From Gemmatimonadota bacterium (lineage in GTDB: Bacteria; Gemmatimonadota; Gemmatimonadetes; Longimicrobiales; Gaopeijiaceae): a DNA stretch of 44,920 bases. A model generated the notes under the pieces. The model was not told the origin of the DNA and did no database searches. It saw only the letters and a program-made list of their open reading frames with translations. The translations under genes and the position numbers were made by a program. The stretch lies in assembly GCA_028873815.1 (NCBI GenBank), contig JAPPNN010000038.1, forward strand, positions 1-44,920, in the 5' to 3' direction. Of the stretch, positions 31,444 to 39,799 are shown piece after piece; within the stretch, counting starts at the first letter, position 1; each line of letters starts with the position of its first letter.

Positions 31444-32525
31444 TGGGATCGATCCCCGTGTACGTGCGTGCCTTTTCGCTCCTGGTCGCGATTGCCACCG
31501 CAGGGCCTCGGCTCGACGCCCAGGAATCTGAGAGGGTGTCCGGCACACCACTTTGTGGCGAATGCGTCATTGTGCTGAATGGCGTCGTCACCATTGGTGG
31601 GTTGGAGGGTGAGGGTCTCAATCCAATCGCGTTCGAGTCGCACGTAGCGGTCGACGCACACGATCGAGTCCTCGTCACCTTTTATCGTGTGCCACAGATA
31701 TCGGTGTTCGATATGGGGGGCACCTTCGTTCGCACGGTCGGACGCCGCGGGGAAGGTCCGGGCGAGTACGGTTTCATTTCACACGTTGCCGCTGATCGGC
31801 AATACGTGCACGTATTTGACTACGAGGGCACCCACACGGTACTCGATGAGAGCTTTCAGGTTGTGCGAACCGACCGGCTGCCAGCAGAGGTGCTTTCCTC
31901 GGCTGCGCTCGAACCCGGAAGAATCGCTTTTGTGGGCGATTTGCGTACACCGACATCGGTAGGCCACAGGCTCCACGTGATCGATCTGTCGGGTTCAGTG
32001 GCGTCCTTCGGCGCGACCGGCTCAGCGCATATTGGAGCGACCGCAGACAGATTTGCGGTTGCAGGTAACGCCGAAACGCTTTGGGCGGTTCAGCAGTCCG
32101 GAGACAATCAGTTGATCCGATGGGACCTATCGCCAGAACCTCGGGTGGGTCATGTGTACCATCGTGTGGTTGAACGGTTCGAAGAGGACAACCCCTCGGG
32201 ATTCAGTTTCCCCAGATCCTACAATGCCGGCGCGATGCTCGATGACCAAGGACTGTGGATTGCCTGGAATGCCCCGGATCCGGAATGGACGGAGCGAGAG
32301 GTGAGACAGGGCGAGAGACTCCCCGATGTGCCTATCCAGGATATCTATGACGGTTGGCTGGATCTGGTCGATCCATCAACCGGCCAGACAATTGCTCGGA
32401 CTCAGTTGGACTCAGTGCTCCTGGGTTTCGCCTCCGGCTCCACGTACGCCGTCGCTTACCGCGAGTCAGAGGCAGGAGTGCCGTATATCACGCTGCTCGC
32501 GCCGACATTGTCTCGCACCCCATGA
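31443..32525 (+). CDS. Six-bladed beta-propeller protein coupled to the His/Trp/Cys-rich gene
   Basis: 360-residue exported protein: signal MGSIPVYVRAFSLLVAIATA, cleavage near LDAQ. Propeller hallmarks are HVAVDAHDRVLVTFYRVPQI, VFDMGGTFVRTVGRRGEGPG followed by EYGFISHVAADRQYVHVF. Unusually, the mature N terminus has CGECVIVLNGVVTIGG with a CXXC pair. Overlap by one base with the upstream gene means coupled translation. Base composition is visibly lower in GC than the flanking 70%-type genes, so the pair may have been acquired together. Confidence 0.75.
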   Translation: MGSIPVYVRAFSLLVAIATAGPRLDAQESERVSGTPLCGECVIVLNGVVTIGGLEGEGLNPIAFESHVAVDAHDRVLVTFYRVPQISVFDMGGTFVRTVGRRGEGPGEYGFISHVAADRQYVHVFDYEGTHTVLDESFQVVRTDRLPAEVLSSAALEPGRIAFVGDLRTPTSVGHRLHVIDLSGSVASFGATGSAHIGATADRFAVAGNAETLWAVQQSGDNQLIRWDLSPEPRVGHVYHRVVERFEEDNPSGFSFPRSYNAGAMLDDQGLWIAWNAPDPEWTEREVRQGERLPDVPIQDIYDGWLDLVDPSTGQTIARTQLDSVLLGFASGSTYAVAYRESEAGVPYITLLAPTLSRTP

Positions 32526-32573
32526 CTTGAGACTCATCACGACCACAACGGAAAGCCGTAGTTGCGAAACCCC

Positions 32574-34601
32574 TCAGCTCGCCGCCGGCATCACCCGGTA
32601 TTTCTCGAACCACGCTACGATGTTCGCGATCTTGGCCATCAACTGACTCGGGCGCCGGCTCATGTCGTGCGACGCGCCCGGCAGCCGGATCACCGCAGTG
32701 TCGATCCCGCGCATCTTGAGCGCGTGGAACATCTGGTACGACTCGGACAGCGGCGTCCGTAGATCCTCTTCGCCGGTGATAATCATCGTCGGCGTGGTCA
32801 CGTTCCCGACAAGCGACAGCGGCGAGAACCGCCAGTAGGGCTCCGGATCCTCCCACGGCAGTCCCTCGTAGCGGCTGAAGTAGTAGCCGTACCAGTTGTC
32901 GGCGGTCAGCGTCTTGCTGATCCAGTTGACGACGGGCTTCTGGGACACCGCCGCGCGGAAACGGTCCGTCTTGCCCACGATCCACGCGGTCATGATCCCG
33001 CCCGCGCTGCCGCCGGTGACGAACAGGTTGTTCTCGTCGACGTACCCCTGCTCGATGACCGCATCCACGCCCGAAATGAGGTCGTCATAGTCCTGGCCGG
33101 GGTAGTTGTGGTAGAGCAGGTCGCCGAACTCTTCGCCGTAACTTGTGCTCCCCCTCGGGTTGGCGTAGAGCACGACGTAGCCTGCGGAAGCCAGAAGCTG
33201 CATCTCGGCGGAGAACCTGTCGCCGTAGTTCGACACCGGCCCGCCGTGGATCTCCAGGATGAAGGGATAGCGGCGATTCGCGTCGAAGTCGGGGGGCTTG
33301 ACGATCCAGCCATGGACCGGGCGGCCGTCGTAGGACGACTCCCACCAGATCTCTTCGACCTCGCCGAGGGTCCGGTTGGCGAGCAGGTCGCTGTTGAGGT
33401 CGGAGATGGTGCGGGCTCCGGCGCCGCCGCGGCTGCCGACCGCAAGCTCGCCAGGCATGTCGGGCCGGGTCTGGTTGAGCGCGAAGGTGCCGTCGTTGGC
33501 GACCGAGAACGAGCCGCCGCCGTACGGACGGCCGTACGAGGTGCCGCCCAGGTCGCCGGCCAGGACCTCGGTGTCGCCGTCGAGCGTGGCGAACCCGACC
33601 TTCGAGTTGCCCTCGTCGTCGTACTGGAAGTAGACGCCGCTGCCATCCGCGGCCCAGACGGGGCTGGAGACACTGCGGTCGAGGCCGGCGGTGAGGGTGC
33701 GGTGGCCGCTGCCGTCCAGGTTCACGATCTGCAGCTGGCTGACCTGGTAGGTGCGGGTGCGGTCCTCGTAGCCGACGAACGCGACCTGGCGGCCGTCGGG
33801 GGAGACGGCGGGGCTGCCGTCGGGGCCGGGCCGGTCAGTGAGGGCACGGATGTCGCCGGTCTGTACCGACGCGATGTACAGCTCCGAGTTGCGGTAGTCG
33901 AGGACATCCGGGTTGCGGTTCGCGGAGAAGACGAGGTGGGTGCCGTCAGGGTGCCACGCGGCCGCGCTCGAGTGCTGGAAGTCGCCCGACGTGACCTGCG
34001 TGGGCGTCCCGCCGTCGACCGGGATCACGAAGATGTGGCTGTAGCCGAAGTCGAGGTAGCCGACGCCGTCCTGACGGCTCTTGAAGCGATCTTCCATGAT
34101 CGGCGGCGCGGCCCACTCGGCGCCCGCCGGCGGCCTTGGGGGCGCGGCCAGGCTCGGCGCGGGGTACGGCACCAGCATGTTGAACGCGATGTGGCCGCCG
34201 TCCGGCGACCAGCGCAGCCCGCTCGGCGACTCGGTGAGCTGGGTCAGGGTCGCGGTTTCGCCGGAGTCCATCCAGCGCAGGTGGATCTGGCCGTCGGCGG
34301 TGTAGGCGATGCGCGTGCCGTCGGGCGACCAGCGGGGCGAGCCGCCTTCGCCCAGGCGCCGGTGGTCGGAGCCGTCGGCACCCACGATCCACAGTTCGGA
34401 ACGCTTGCGGTCGCGCATGATGTCCATCGAGGTGCGGATGTACACGACCTGGCTGCCGTCGGGCGAAATCTGCGGATCGGCCGCGTACTCGAGCTGGAAG
34501 ACGTCCATCGGCTCGAAGGGGGACTGGGCGTGTGTCGGGACGGGTGTGGCCGCGGCGGTCGCGGCAACGAGGGCAGCAACGAGGAAGGTGCGGTTGATCA
34601 T
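32574..34601 (-). CDS. S9 family prolyl oligopeptidase/dipeptidyl aminopeptidase, exported
   Basis: Serine peptidase, 675 residues, with a Sec signal (MINRTFLVAALVAATAAATP, cut near THAQ). The N-terminal two thirds is a propeller (ISPDGSQVVYIRTS, WSPDGTRIAYTADG, VSPDGRQVAFVGYE). The C-terminal alpha/beta hydrolase has Ser532 in FVTGGSAGGIMTAW, Asp613 in TGEEDLRTPL and His645 in LPGASHDMSRRP, a complete triad. Predicted periplasmic cleavage of short peptides. ATG 34601 is chosen over the longer frame since it begins the signal. It converges on the propeller gene at 31443. Confidence 0.92.
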   Translation of the reverse strand: MINRTFLVAALVAATAAATPVPTHAQSPFEPMDVFQLEYAADPQISPDGSQVVYIRTSMDIMRDRKRSELWIVGADGSDHRRLGEGGSPRWSPDGTRIAYTADGQIHLRWMDSGETATLTQLTESPSGLRWSPDGGHIAFNMLVPYPAPSLAAPPRPPAGAEWAAPPIMEDRFKSRQDGVGYLDFGYSHIFVIPVDGGTPTQVTSGDFQHSSAAAWHPDGTHLVFSANRNPDVLDYRNSELYIASVQTGDIRALTDRPGPDGSPAVSPDGRQVAFVGYEDRTRTYQVSQLQIVNLDGSGHRTLTAGLDRSVSSPVWAADGSGVYFQYDDEGNSKVGFATLDGDTEVLAGDLGGTSYGRPYGGGSFSVANDGTFALNQTRPDMPGELAVGSRGGAGARTISDLNSDLLANRTLGEVEEIWWESSYDGRPVHGWIVKPPDFDANRRYPFILEIHGGPVSNYGDRFSAEMQLLASAGYVVLYANPRGSTSYGEEFGDLLYHNYPGQDYDDLISGVDAVIEQGYVDENNLFVTGGSAGGIMTAWIVGKTDRFRAAVSQKPVVNWISKTLTADNWYGYYFSRYEGLPWEDPEPYWRFSPLSLVGNVTTPTMIITGEEDLRTPLSESYQMFHALKMRGIDTAVIRLPGASHDMSRRPSQLMAKIANIVAWFEKYRVMPAAS

Positions 34602-34691
34602 GGCATTACTGTGGCTCGCGGGAATCGGGTGGAGTAGCGCATCCCAAAGGTCCCCCCGCAACGCGTGGCGGGCAACCGGAGGGAGTGCGAA

Positions 34692-34952
34692 TCAACGCGC
34701 CCGGTACGCCTCGTCCCGGCTGCGCACACGCACCACCAGGATTACCAACTCCCCGTCCAGCACTTCATACAGCACCCGATAGCGCCTCACCCGAATACGG
34801 CGCAGTCCTCGCAGTTCTCCCTTCAGCGCGGTCCCCGTGAGGGGCTGGTCGCCCAATCCGTCGATCGCCCGCACGATGCGAGCTCGATCGGCCCGGGGGA
34901 TCCGGGCCAGCTCTTTGGCAGCGCTGCGCTTAATCCGAATCGAGTAGCTCAC
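34692..34952 (-). CDS. relE: RelE/ParE family toxin
   Basis: 86-residue basic protein of the RelE/ParE fold, from GTG 34952: SYSIRIKRSAAKELARIPRA opens with the usual beta strand and helix, GLRRIRVRRYRVLYEVLDGE carries the conserved RxGxYRVIY-like strand, and the C terminus is LVVRVRSRDEAYRAR. Likely cuts mRNA in the ribosome. The start lies inside the antitoxin gene, overlapping by 23 bases, which is typical for such modules. Confidence 0.88.
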   Translation of the reverse strand: MSYSIRIKRSAAKELARIPRADRARIVRAIDGLGDQPLTGTALKGELRGLRRIRVRRYRVLYEVLDGELVILVVRVRSRDEAYRAR

Positions 34953-35151
34953 GCCTGACTTCGTCCCAATCGAGAACGGGATCAGAGGGATCGCGAAGTC
35001 GCTCCAGGGCCACGGCGATGTCGTCGTAATCCGCCAGATAGCGCTCCAACGCCTCGCGGACGACCTGCGCACGGCTTCGCCTGAGTTGCGCCGCGGCCTC
35101 ATCCAGCGCATCGATAACCGGCTGGGGTACTCTTGCGGTAATCTGGCTCAT
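34930..35151 (-). CDS. Ribbon-helix-helix antitoxin for the RelE-like toxin
   Basis: 73-residue antitoxin: MSQITARVPQPVIDALDEAA is the RHH strand and helix A, QLRRSRAQVVREALERYLAD is helix B, and the acidic C-terminal tail (PSDPVLDWDEVRRELLDSD) should neutralise the basic toxin. ATG 35151 is the likely start; an ATG at 35163 would add MEST. Two inverted repeats lie just upstream and are candidate autoregulatory sites. Confidence 0.85.
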   Translation of the reverse strand: MSQITARVPQPVIDALDEAAAQLRRSRAQVVREALERYLADYDDIAVALERLRDPSDPVLDWDEVRRELLDSD

Positions 35152-35169
35152 GGTGCTTTCCATGGTGCA

Positions 35170-35214
35170 ATCAATGTAATCGCGATTGATGTCAAGTGAT
35201 GTAATGGACATCAA
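35170..35214. repeat. Nested inverted repeats upstream of the RelE module (operator candidate)
   Basis: Palindrome AATCGCGATT (35178-35187) lies inside a wider repeat ATCAAT (35170-35175) / ATTGAT (35185-35190). A second, perfect 8-bp repeat TTGATGTC (35186-35193) / GACATCAA (35207-35214) overlaps it. They sit 19-63 bases upstream of the antitoxin start in an AT-rich patch, as expected for cooperative RHH dimer binding. Confidence 0.55.
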
Positions 35215-35330
35215 CGGTGCGGTCGAAAGATGACGGTGTCAAGTGGATGGTCCCGTCTCGCAGCGATTGCCCCATGGCGTTACGATGCTGCCAAAGTCAG
35301 CCAGACACCTGTCGATCTAGGATCCGATTG

Positions 35331-37970
35331 ATGAACACAGCAATGAAATGGCCGGTCTCCATCCGAATGGCCTCAGCCGCCGCCGCACTGCTAGCACTTC
35401 TTGCTAGCACCCCCACGACCGCCCAGCAGTACGAATACCCCGACCCCTTCCCGGGCGGCTACCCGAACCTCTCGGGCTCCAGCGGCGCGGGCCGAATGTA
35501 CATGGAGAGCTACTTCCCGCCGCCGGTCACGGCGTCGCCCACTTACCCGGCCTGGTCGCCCGACGGCGAGTCGATCGCGTTCGCGTACCAGGGGCGCATC
35601 TGGGTGGTGCCGGTCGAGGGCGGCATCGCGCACCAGGTGACGAGCGGGCCCGGGTACCACTCGCAGCCGAGCTGGTCGCCCGACGGTACTCACATCGCGT
35701 ACGCGGCCGACATCGACCGCAACTTCGACATCTTCGTCGTTGAGGTGGGGGCGGGCGCCAGCCGGACGGCCGCCGAGCCGCGGCGCCTCACCACGCACCC
35801 GTTCCTGGACCTGCGCCCGCGCTGGTCGCCCGACGGCGGCCGTATCCTCTTCACCACCGAGCGCGACGGCACCTTCGACCTGTGGGCCTACGACATGGAG
35901 CGCGGCGAGGCCGAGCCCGTGATCGCCGACCCGCAGGCCAACGACATGGCCGGGGACTGGGTCGGCAACACCGGGGATATCGTATTCGTGTCGCGGCGGG
36001 GCGAGGCCGCACTCGGCTCCGGTTCCCTCTGGAGATGGCGTTCCGGCACCGGAGAGGTGGAACTCCTTCTGCGCATCGAGACCAACTACCAGGCGGCGCC
36101 GGTCGTCGCCCCGCATGGGGGCATCGTCTCTTACATCACAGACTCCTCCGGCAACAACGACATCTACGCCGTCCCCAGCGAGAAGTCGCCCCGGGGCATC
36201 CAGCCCGTGCGGCTGACGCACACGCGCACGGACGAGTACTTCCCGTCGTGGTCGCCCGATGGCGAGCACATCGTGTACGCGCGCAACGGCGGCACCGACG
36301 ACCAGCCGCGCACCATCGACAACGGGATGGGGTTCGGGCTGTACGTCGTCACGCGGGGCGGCGGCGAACCCAGGCGGGTGCGGATCGACGACTACGCGTG
36401 GTCCGAACCGACCGGCCGGCTGCGGATGCGGGTCACCGACTCCGCCGGCGAACTGCTGCCGTCGCGGATCTACCTGACCGGCGCCGACGGGCGCGCCTAC
36501 TTCCCCCACAGCAGCTATCCGCGGGTGGTCAGCGTCACCGAGGACTACTACTTCCACAGCGACGGCAGCTTCACGGCGACGCTGCCGGTGGGCGAGGCCC
36601 GCGTAGAGGCCTGGCGGGGCTTCGAGTACGAGCCCGTTTCACGCACGGTCGAGGTGCGGGCGGGCGAGCACACCATCGTCGAAGTCCAGCTCGACCGCTG
36701 GATCGACATGGCGGCGGACGGCTGGTATTCGGGCGACAACCACATTCATCCCAACTACGGCGGCCACTACTTCGTGACGCCCGAGGACCTGCGCAACAAA
36801 GCCCACGCCGAAGATCTGAACGTGGCCAACGGGATGATCGCCAACTACTGGGGCAACAGCCGGGTCGAGGACCTGGAGCACTTCCTCGGGCATCCGCACC
36901 CGCACGGCGGTCCGCGCACCATCGTCTACTACAACGAGGAGTACCGGCCGAGCTTCTTCGCGCACCTCTCGCTGCTGAACCTCGTCGAGCTGATCACGCC
37001 GTTCTACATCGGCTCGGTGGGGACCGCGCACCACGCCCTCTACCCCGACAACGCGTCGGTGCTTCGCAGGGTGCATGAGCAGGGCGGCATTGGCGGTTAC
37101 GTCCACCCCTTCGGGCTCCGGCATCGGGATCCGGACGCGGCGGGGGCGGGAAGCGCGCGCGAACTGCCCGTCGACGCGGTTCTCGGCCTGGCCGACTTTG
37201 TGGATGTGGCGTGCATCTGGAGCGACGAACTCGGGACGGCCGAGGTGTGGTACCGGCTCCTCAACACGGGTTCGCGCATTCCGGGGACCGCCGGCACGGA
37301 CGTGATGTCGGACATCTGGCGGCACCCCGCGGTGGGGACGACGCGGACGTATGTCTACACCGGCGAGGATCACCTGCACTACGACGCGTGGGCCGACGCG
37401 ATGGCGGCGGGACGGGCGTTCGTGACGAGCGGGCCGATCATGACGCTGGAGGTGGCGGGGTCCGGCGGCGGCGAGGGCGGCCAGGGAGACGGCTCCGCAA
37501 AGGGGATGGGCGAGGAGCTGGCGGTGTCGCGCGGCGACGTGGTGACGGTGCGGGCGACGGCTCAATCCCTGTTTGTCATGCACGGGCTGGAGATCGTGCA
37601 GAACGGCCGGATCGTGCACAGGGTGGAGGCTGCGGGCGACGGGCGGTCGATCGACGCCGAGCTGGAGATCCCGGTCGAGGGGAGCGGGTGGATCGCGGCA
37701 CGGGCGCTGGGACCAGCGCAACACGGCGCCATGGACAGCTACCTGTTCGCGCACACCAACCCGGTCTTCGTCATCGCGGACGGCGAGCCGATCCGGTCGC
37801 GGGACGATGCGGCGTTCTTCGTGCGCTGGATCGACCAGGTGCTGGATGAACTGCGCGGGATGGACCGCTGGGACGACCCGGCTCACAAAGCGGAGGTGTT
37901 GGCGACGTTCGAGGAGGGGCGGCGGCTGTACCAGGCGCAGGTGGATGCGCTGGGGGGGAGCGGGAGGTAG
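35331..37970 (+). CDS. TolB-like propeller fused to CehA/McbA-type (PHP-like) metallohydrolase
   Basis: Exported 879-residue fusion. Signal WPVSIRMASAAAALLALLAS, mature start near TAQQYEYPD. Residues about 60-390 form a propeller with WSPDGESIAFAYQG, WSPDGTHIAYAADI, WSPDGGRILFTTER and WSPDGEHIVYARNG. A beta-sandwich (about 395-460) follows, then the metal-dependent PHP/CehA-McbA domain from about 465: DNHIHPNYGGHYF, FLGHPHPHGGPR, GYVHPFGLRHRDPDA and TSGPIMTLEV. CehA and McbA hydrolyse carbamates, but homologues act on many esters and amides, so the substrate is unknown. ATG 35331 is chosen because it begins the signal; the frame is open to 35217. Confidence 0.85.
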   Translation: MNTAMKWPVSIRMASAAAALLALLASTPTTAQQYEYPDPFPGGYPNLSGSSGAGRMYMESYFPPPVTASPTYPAWSPDGESIAFAYQGRIWVVPVEGGIAHQVTSGPGYHSQPSWSPDGTHIAYAADIDRNFDIFVVEVGAGASRTAAEPRRLTTHPFLDLRPRWSPDGGRILFTTERDGTFDLWAYDMERGEAEPVIADPQANDMAGDWVGNTGDIVFVSRRGEAALGSGSLWRWRSGTGEVELLLRIETNYQAAPVVAPHGGIVSYITDSSGNNDIYAVPSEKSPRGIQPVRLTHTRTDEYFPSWSPDGEHIVYARNGGTDDQPRTIDNGMGFGLYVVTRGGGEPRRVRIDDYAWSEPTGRLRMRVTDSAGELLPSRIYLTGADGRAYFPHSSYPRVVSVTEDYYFHSDGSFTATLPVGEARVEAWRGFEYEPVSRTVEVRAGEHTIVEVQLDRWIDMAADGWYSGDNHIHPNYGGHYFVTPEDLRNKAHAEDLNVANGMIANYWGNSRVEDLEHFLGHPHPHGGPRTIVYYNEEYRPSFFAHLSLLNLVELITPFYIGSVGTAHHALYPDNASVLRRVHEQGGIGGYVHPFGLRHRDPDAAGAGSARELPVDAVLGLADFVDVACIWSDELGTAEVWYRLLNTGSRIPGTAGTDVMSDIWRHPAVGTTRTYVYTGEDHLHYDAWADAMAAGRAFVTSGPIMTLEVAGSGGGEGGQGDGSAKGMGEELAVSRGDVVTVRATAQSLFVMHGLEIVQNGRIVHRVEAAGDGRSIDAELEIPVEGSGWIAARALGPAQHGAMDSYLFAHTNPVFVIADGEPIRSRDDAAFFVRWIDQVLDELRGMDRWDDPAHKAEVLATFEEGRRLYQAQVDALGGSGR

Positions 37971-37973
37971 AGC

Positions 37974-38931
37974 GTGTCGTCTCCGCAGCTGGCTTTGGTC
38001 GCGGTCCTGGCGGTGCTCGCCGTGCATGCTGCGGCCTGCGAGCGGGATCCACCCGATACACCCGCGAGCCCTGCTCAGCCCGAAAACCGGGGCACCACGG
38101 TCGCCGGCGAGGACGGCTTCGACCTCTGGTTCGACGCGTGGGGCGAGGGACCGGCCATCATCTTCCTGGCGCGCCACCCGGACGAGAACCGGGCGCTTGC
38201 GGACGCGCTTTCGGACGACTACCGGGTGGTGATCCACGAACCCCGGGTGATCACGCTGGGGCAGCGGGGTCTTCTGGCCGAGGCGGCGGATGAGGCCGAA
38301 CGGGCGCCGTGGGAAGCGCACCTGGGTGGCCGGCAGACCGACTGGGACCCCTCGGAAAAGGAAGACTACCCTGTCGAACTAGTAATCTCGGACCTTCATC
38401 GGGTCGCGGATGCCGCCGGTGTCGCCGAGTTCGTGCTCGGCGGGTATTCCGGCACGGCGCGGCTGGCTGCTTTCATGGCACCCTACAGCGAGCGGGCCGT
38501 GGGGCTCCTTGTGGGAGGGTACCACATCATCGGCAACACCGACTACTGGCTGGGGTTCACCGCCGCGTCCTCGGCCGCACAGTTGGAAGAGCCGAGCACC
38601 TCGGACTTCACGAGGATGTCAATTCTCCTCAACCGCCAGCAGGCTCTCCTGGAGCACGCTCGCGACGACCGCATCGCGTTCGGCCAGCTCTCCGGTCCAA
38701 GGATTGTGTGGGTCGGCGGCGAGGACGGCAGCCCGCAAGACTCGCTGATGGCGGAGGTCTTCCTGGGTGCCAACATCGCCGAGAGGGTGCGTAAACGCCC
38801 AGTCCGACTATGAGTTACTGGGTTTCGAGTTCTTCCAGCTCGAGGGGTTGGGGCACGTGGCCGCGTACGAAGCGGTTGACCAGGCTGCGCCGCTGGTGCG
38901 GGAGGCGCTGATCAGGGCGGGGTGGCGGTAG
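37974..38931 (+). pseudogene. Frameshifted alpha/beta hydrolase lipoprotein
   Basis: GTG 37974 starts three bases after the propeller fusion gene. The first frame gives 279 residues: a lipoprotein-like signal (LALVAVLAVLAVHAAACERD), nucleophile Ser159 in VLGGYSGTARLAAFM, and IVWVGGEDGSPQDS near the acid position, then stops at 38813. The next frame from about 38795 continues coherently as NAQSDYELLGFEFFQLEGLG and then HVAAYEAVDQAAPLVREALI to TAG 38931, supplying the catalytic histidine. Removing one A in the AAA at 38792-38794 would join them. Either the gene is broken in vivo or the indel is a sequencing error in a short A run. Confidence 0.8.
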
Positions 38932-38955
38932 AAACCAGCCATCCTCTCGGCGGGA

Positions 38956-39786
38956 CTATCCCTCGATTCGCTCCAGGAACGCCCGCATCTCCGGCACCAT
39001 GACCGCCGGATCCAGGATCGCCGCCGTCTCCGCACCCGGGATTTCACGCACCGTCCAGCCCATCGCCTCCAGCGCTGGCCTCGCCTCGCGCAACCGCTCC
39101 ACAAGACGCAACGGGATGCCCGCCACCGAGCTCTCGGCATTCGAACCGATCAGTGCTATCCGCGGGCAGTTGATCGCGGCCGCAACTTCGGCTTCGGGCC
39201 AATCCTGCATGGCGCTATAGAAGGTGTGCCACTGCGCGTATTGATCCGGGTTGCGCAGGATCACCATGGCATGCGGCGGCGGCTCGGCAAGCTGCACTTC
39301 GATGCCGCGCAACATGTCGGCGTAAGGTGCGCCAAGGGGCGGCCAGGTGCCGCAGATCAGCGCCGAGACCCGGTCCGAGCGCGACGCCAGTATGAGGCCG
39401 TTGATCGCGCCCCAGAGGTGGCCACAGCAGGCAAAGCGGTCGAACCCGGCCGCGTCCGCGACGGACAGGAGGTCGGCATACACTCGGTCAGGGGTCATCT
39501 CGGCGGGCGCCGGGACCATCGTCCTGCCGACGTTGGGGTAGTCGACGAGCAGGACGCGGTAGCGATCGGTGAGCCGGCTCAGGAAGCCGTCCTTCACCGC
39601 AGCCTGCTCCGGGCCGAAGATCTCGGCGTAGGACGCCATGAGCGGGAAGCCCAGGAAGAGGGGAACGCCGTCTTCTTGTCCGTGCACCTCGAAATGGATG
39701 AGGTGCTTGTCGGCCGTCCGGCAGTTCACGAGCACGGTTCCGGCGGTGAAGGTGGCCGAAGTGCGGATGAAGTCGCGTCGGTTCAT
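38956..39786 (-). CDS. Tat-exported alpha/beta hydrolase-fold protein lacking the catalytic serine
   Basis: 276-residue alpha/beta hydrolase fold with a Tat signal (MNRRDFIRTSATFTAGTVLV). The nucleophile elbow reads FACCGHLWGAINGL: the position normally Ser in GHSWG is Leu124. The usual C-terminal Gly-His is also missing, the text being REIPGAETAAILDPAVM. It may be a binding or scaffold pseudo-enzyme rather than a hydrolase. It shares segments such as VADAAG with the frameshifted hydrolase convergent to it, indicating paralogy. It follows the membrane-anchored hydrolase gene by 13 bases, likely one operon. Confidence 0.8.
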   Translation of the reverse strand: MNRRDFIRTSATFTAGTVLVNCRTADKHLIHFEVHGQEDGVPLFLGFPLMASYAEIFGPEQAAVKDGFLSRLTDRYRVLLVDYPNVGRTMVPAPAEMTPDRVYADLLSVADAAGFDRFACCGHLWGAINGLILASRSDRVSALICGTWPPLGAPYADMLRGIEVQLAEPPPHAMVILRNPDQYAQWHTFYSAMQDWPEAEVAAAINCPRIALIGSNAESSVAGIPLRLVERLREARPALEAMGWTVREIPGAETAAILDPAVMVPEMRAFLERIEG

Positions 39787-39799
39787 GAGATGGAAGGGC

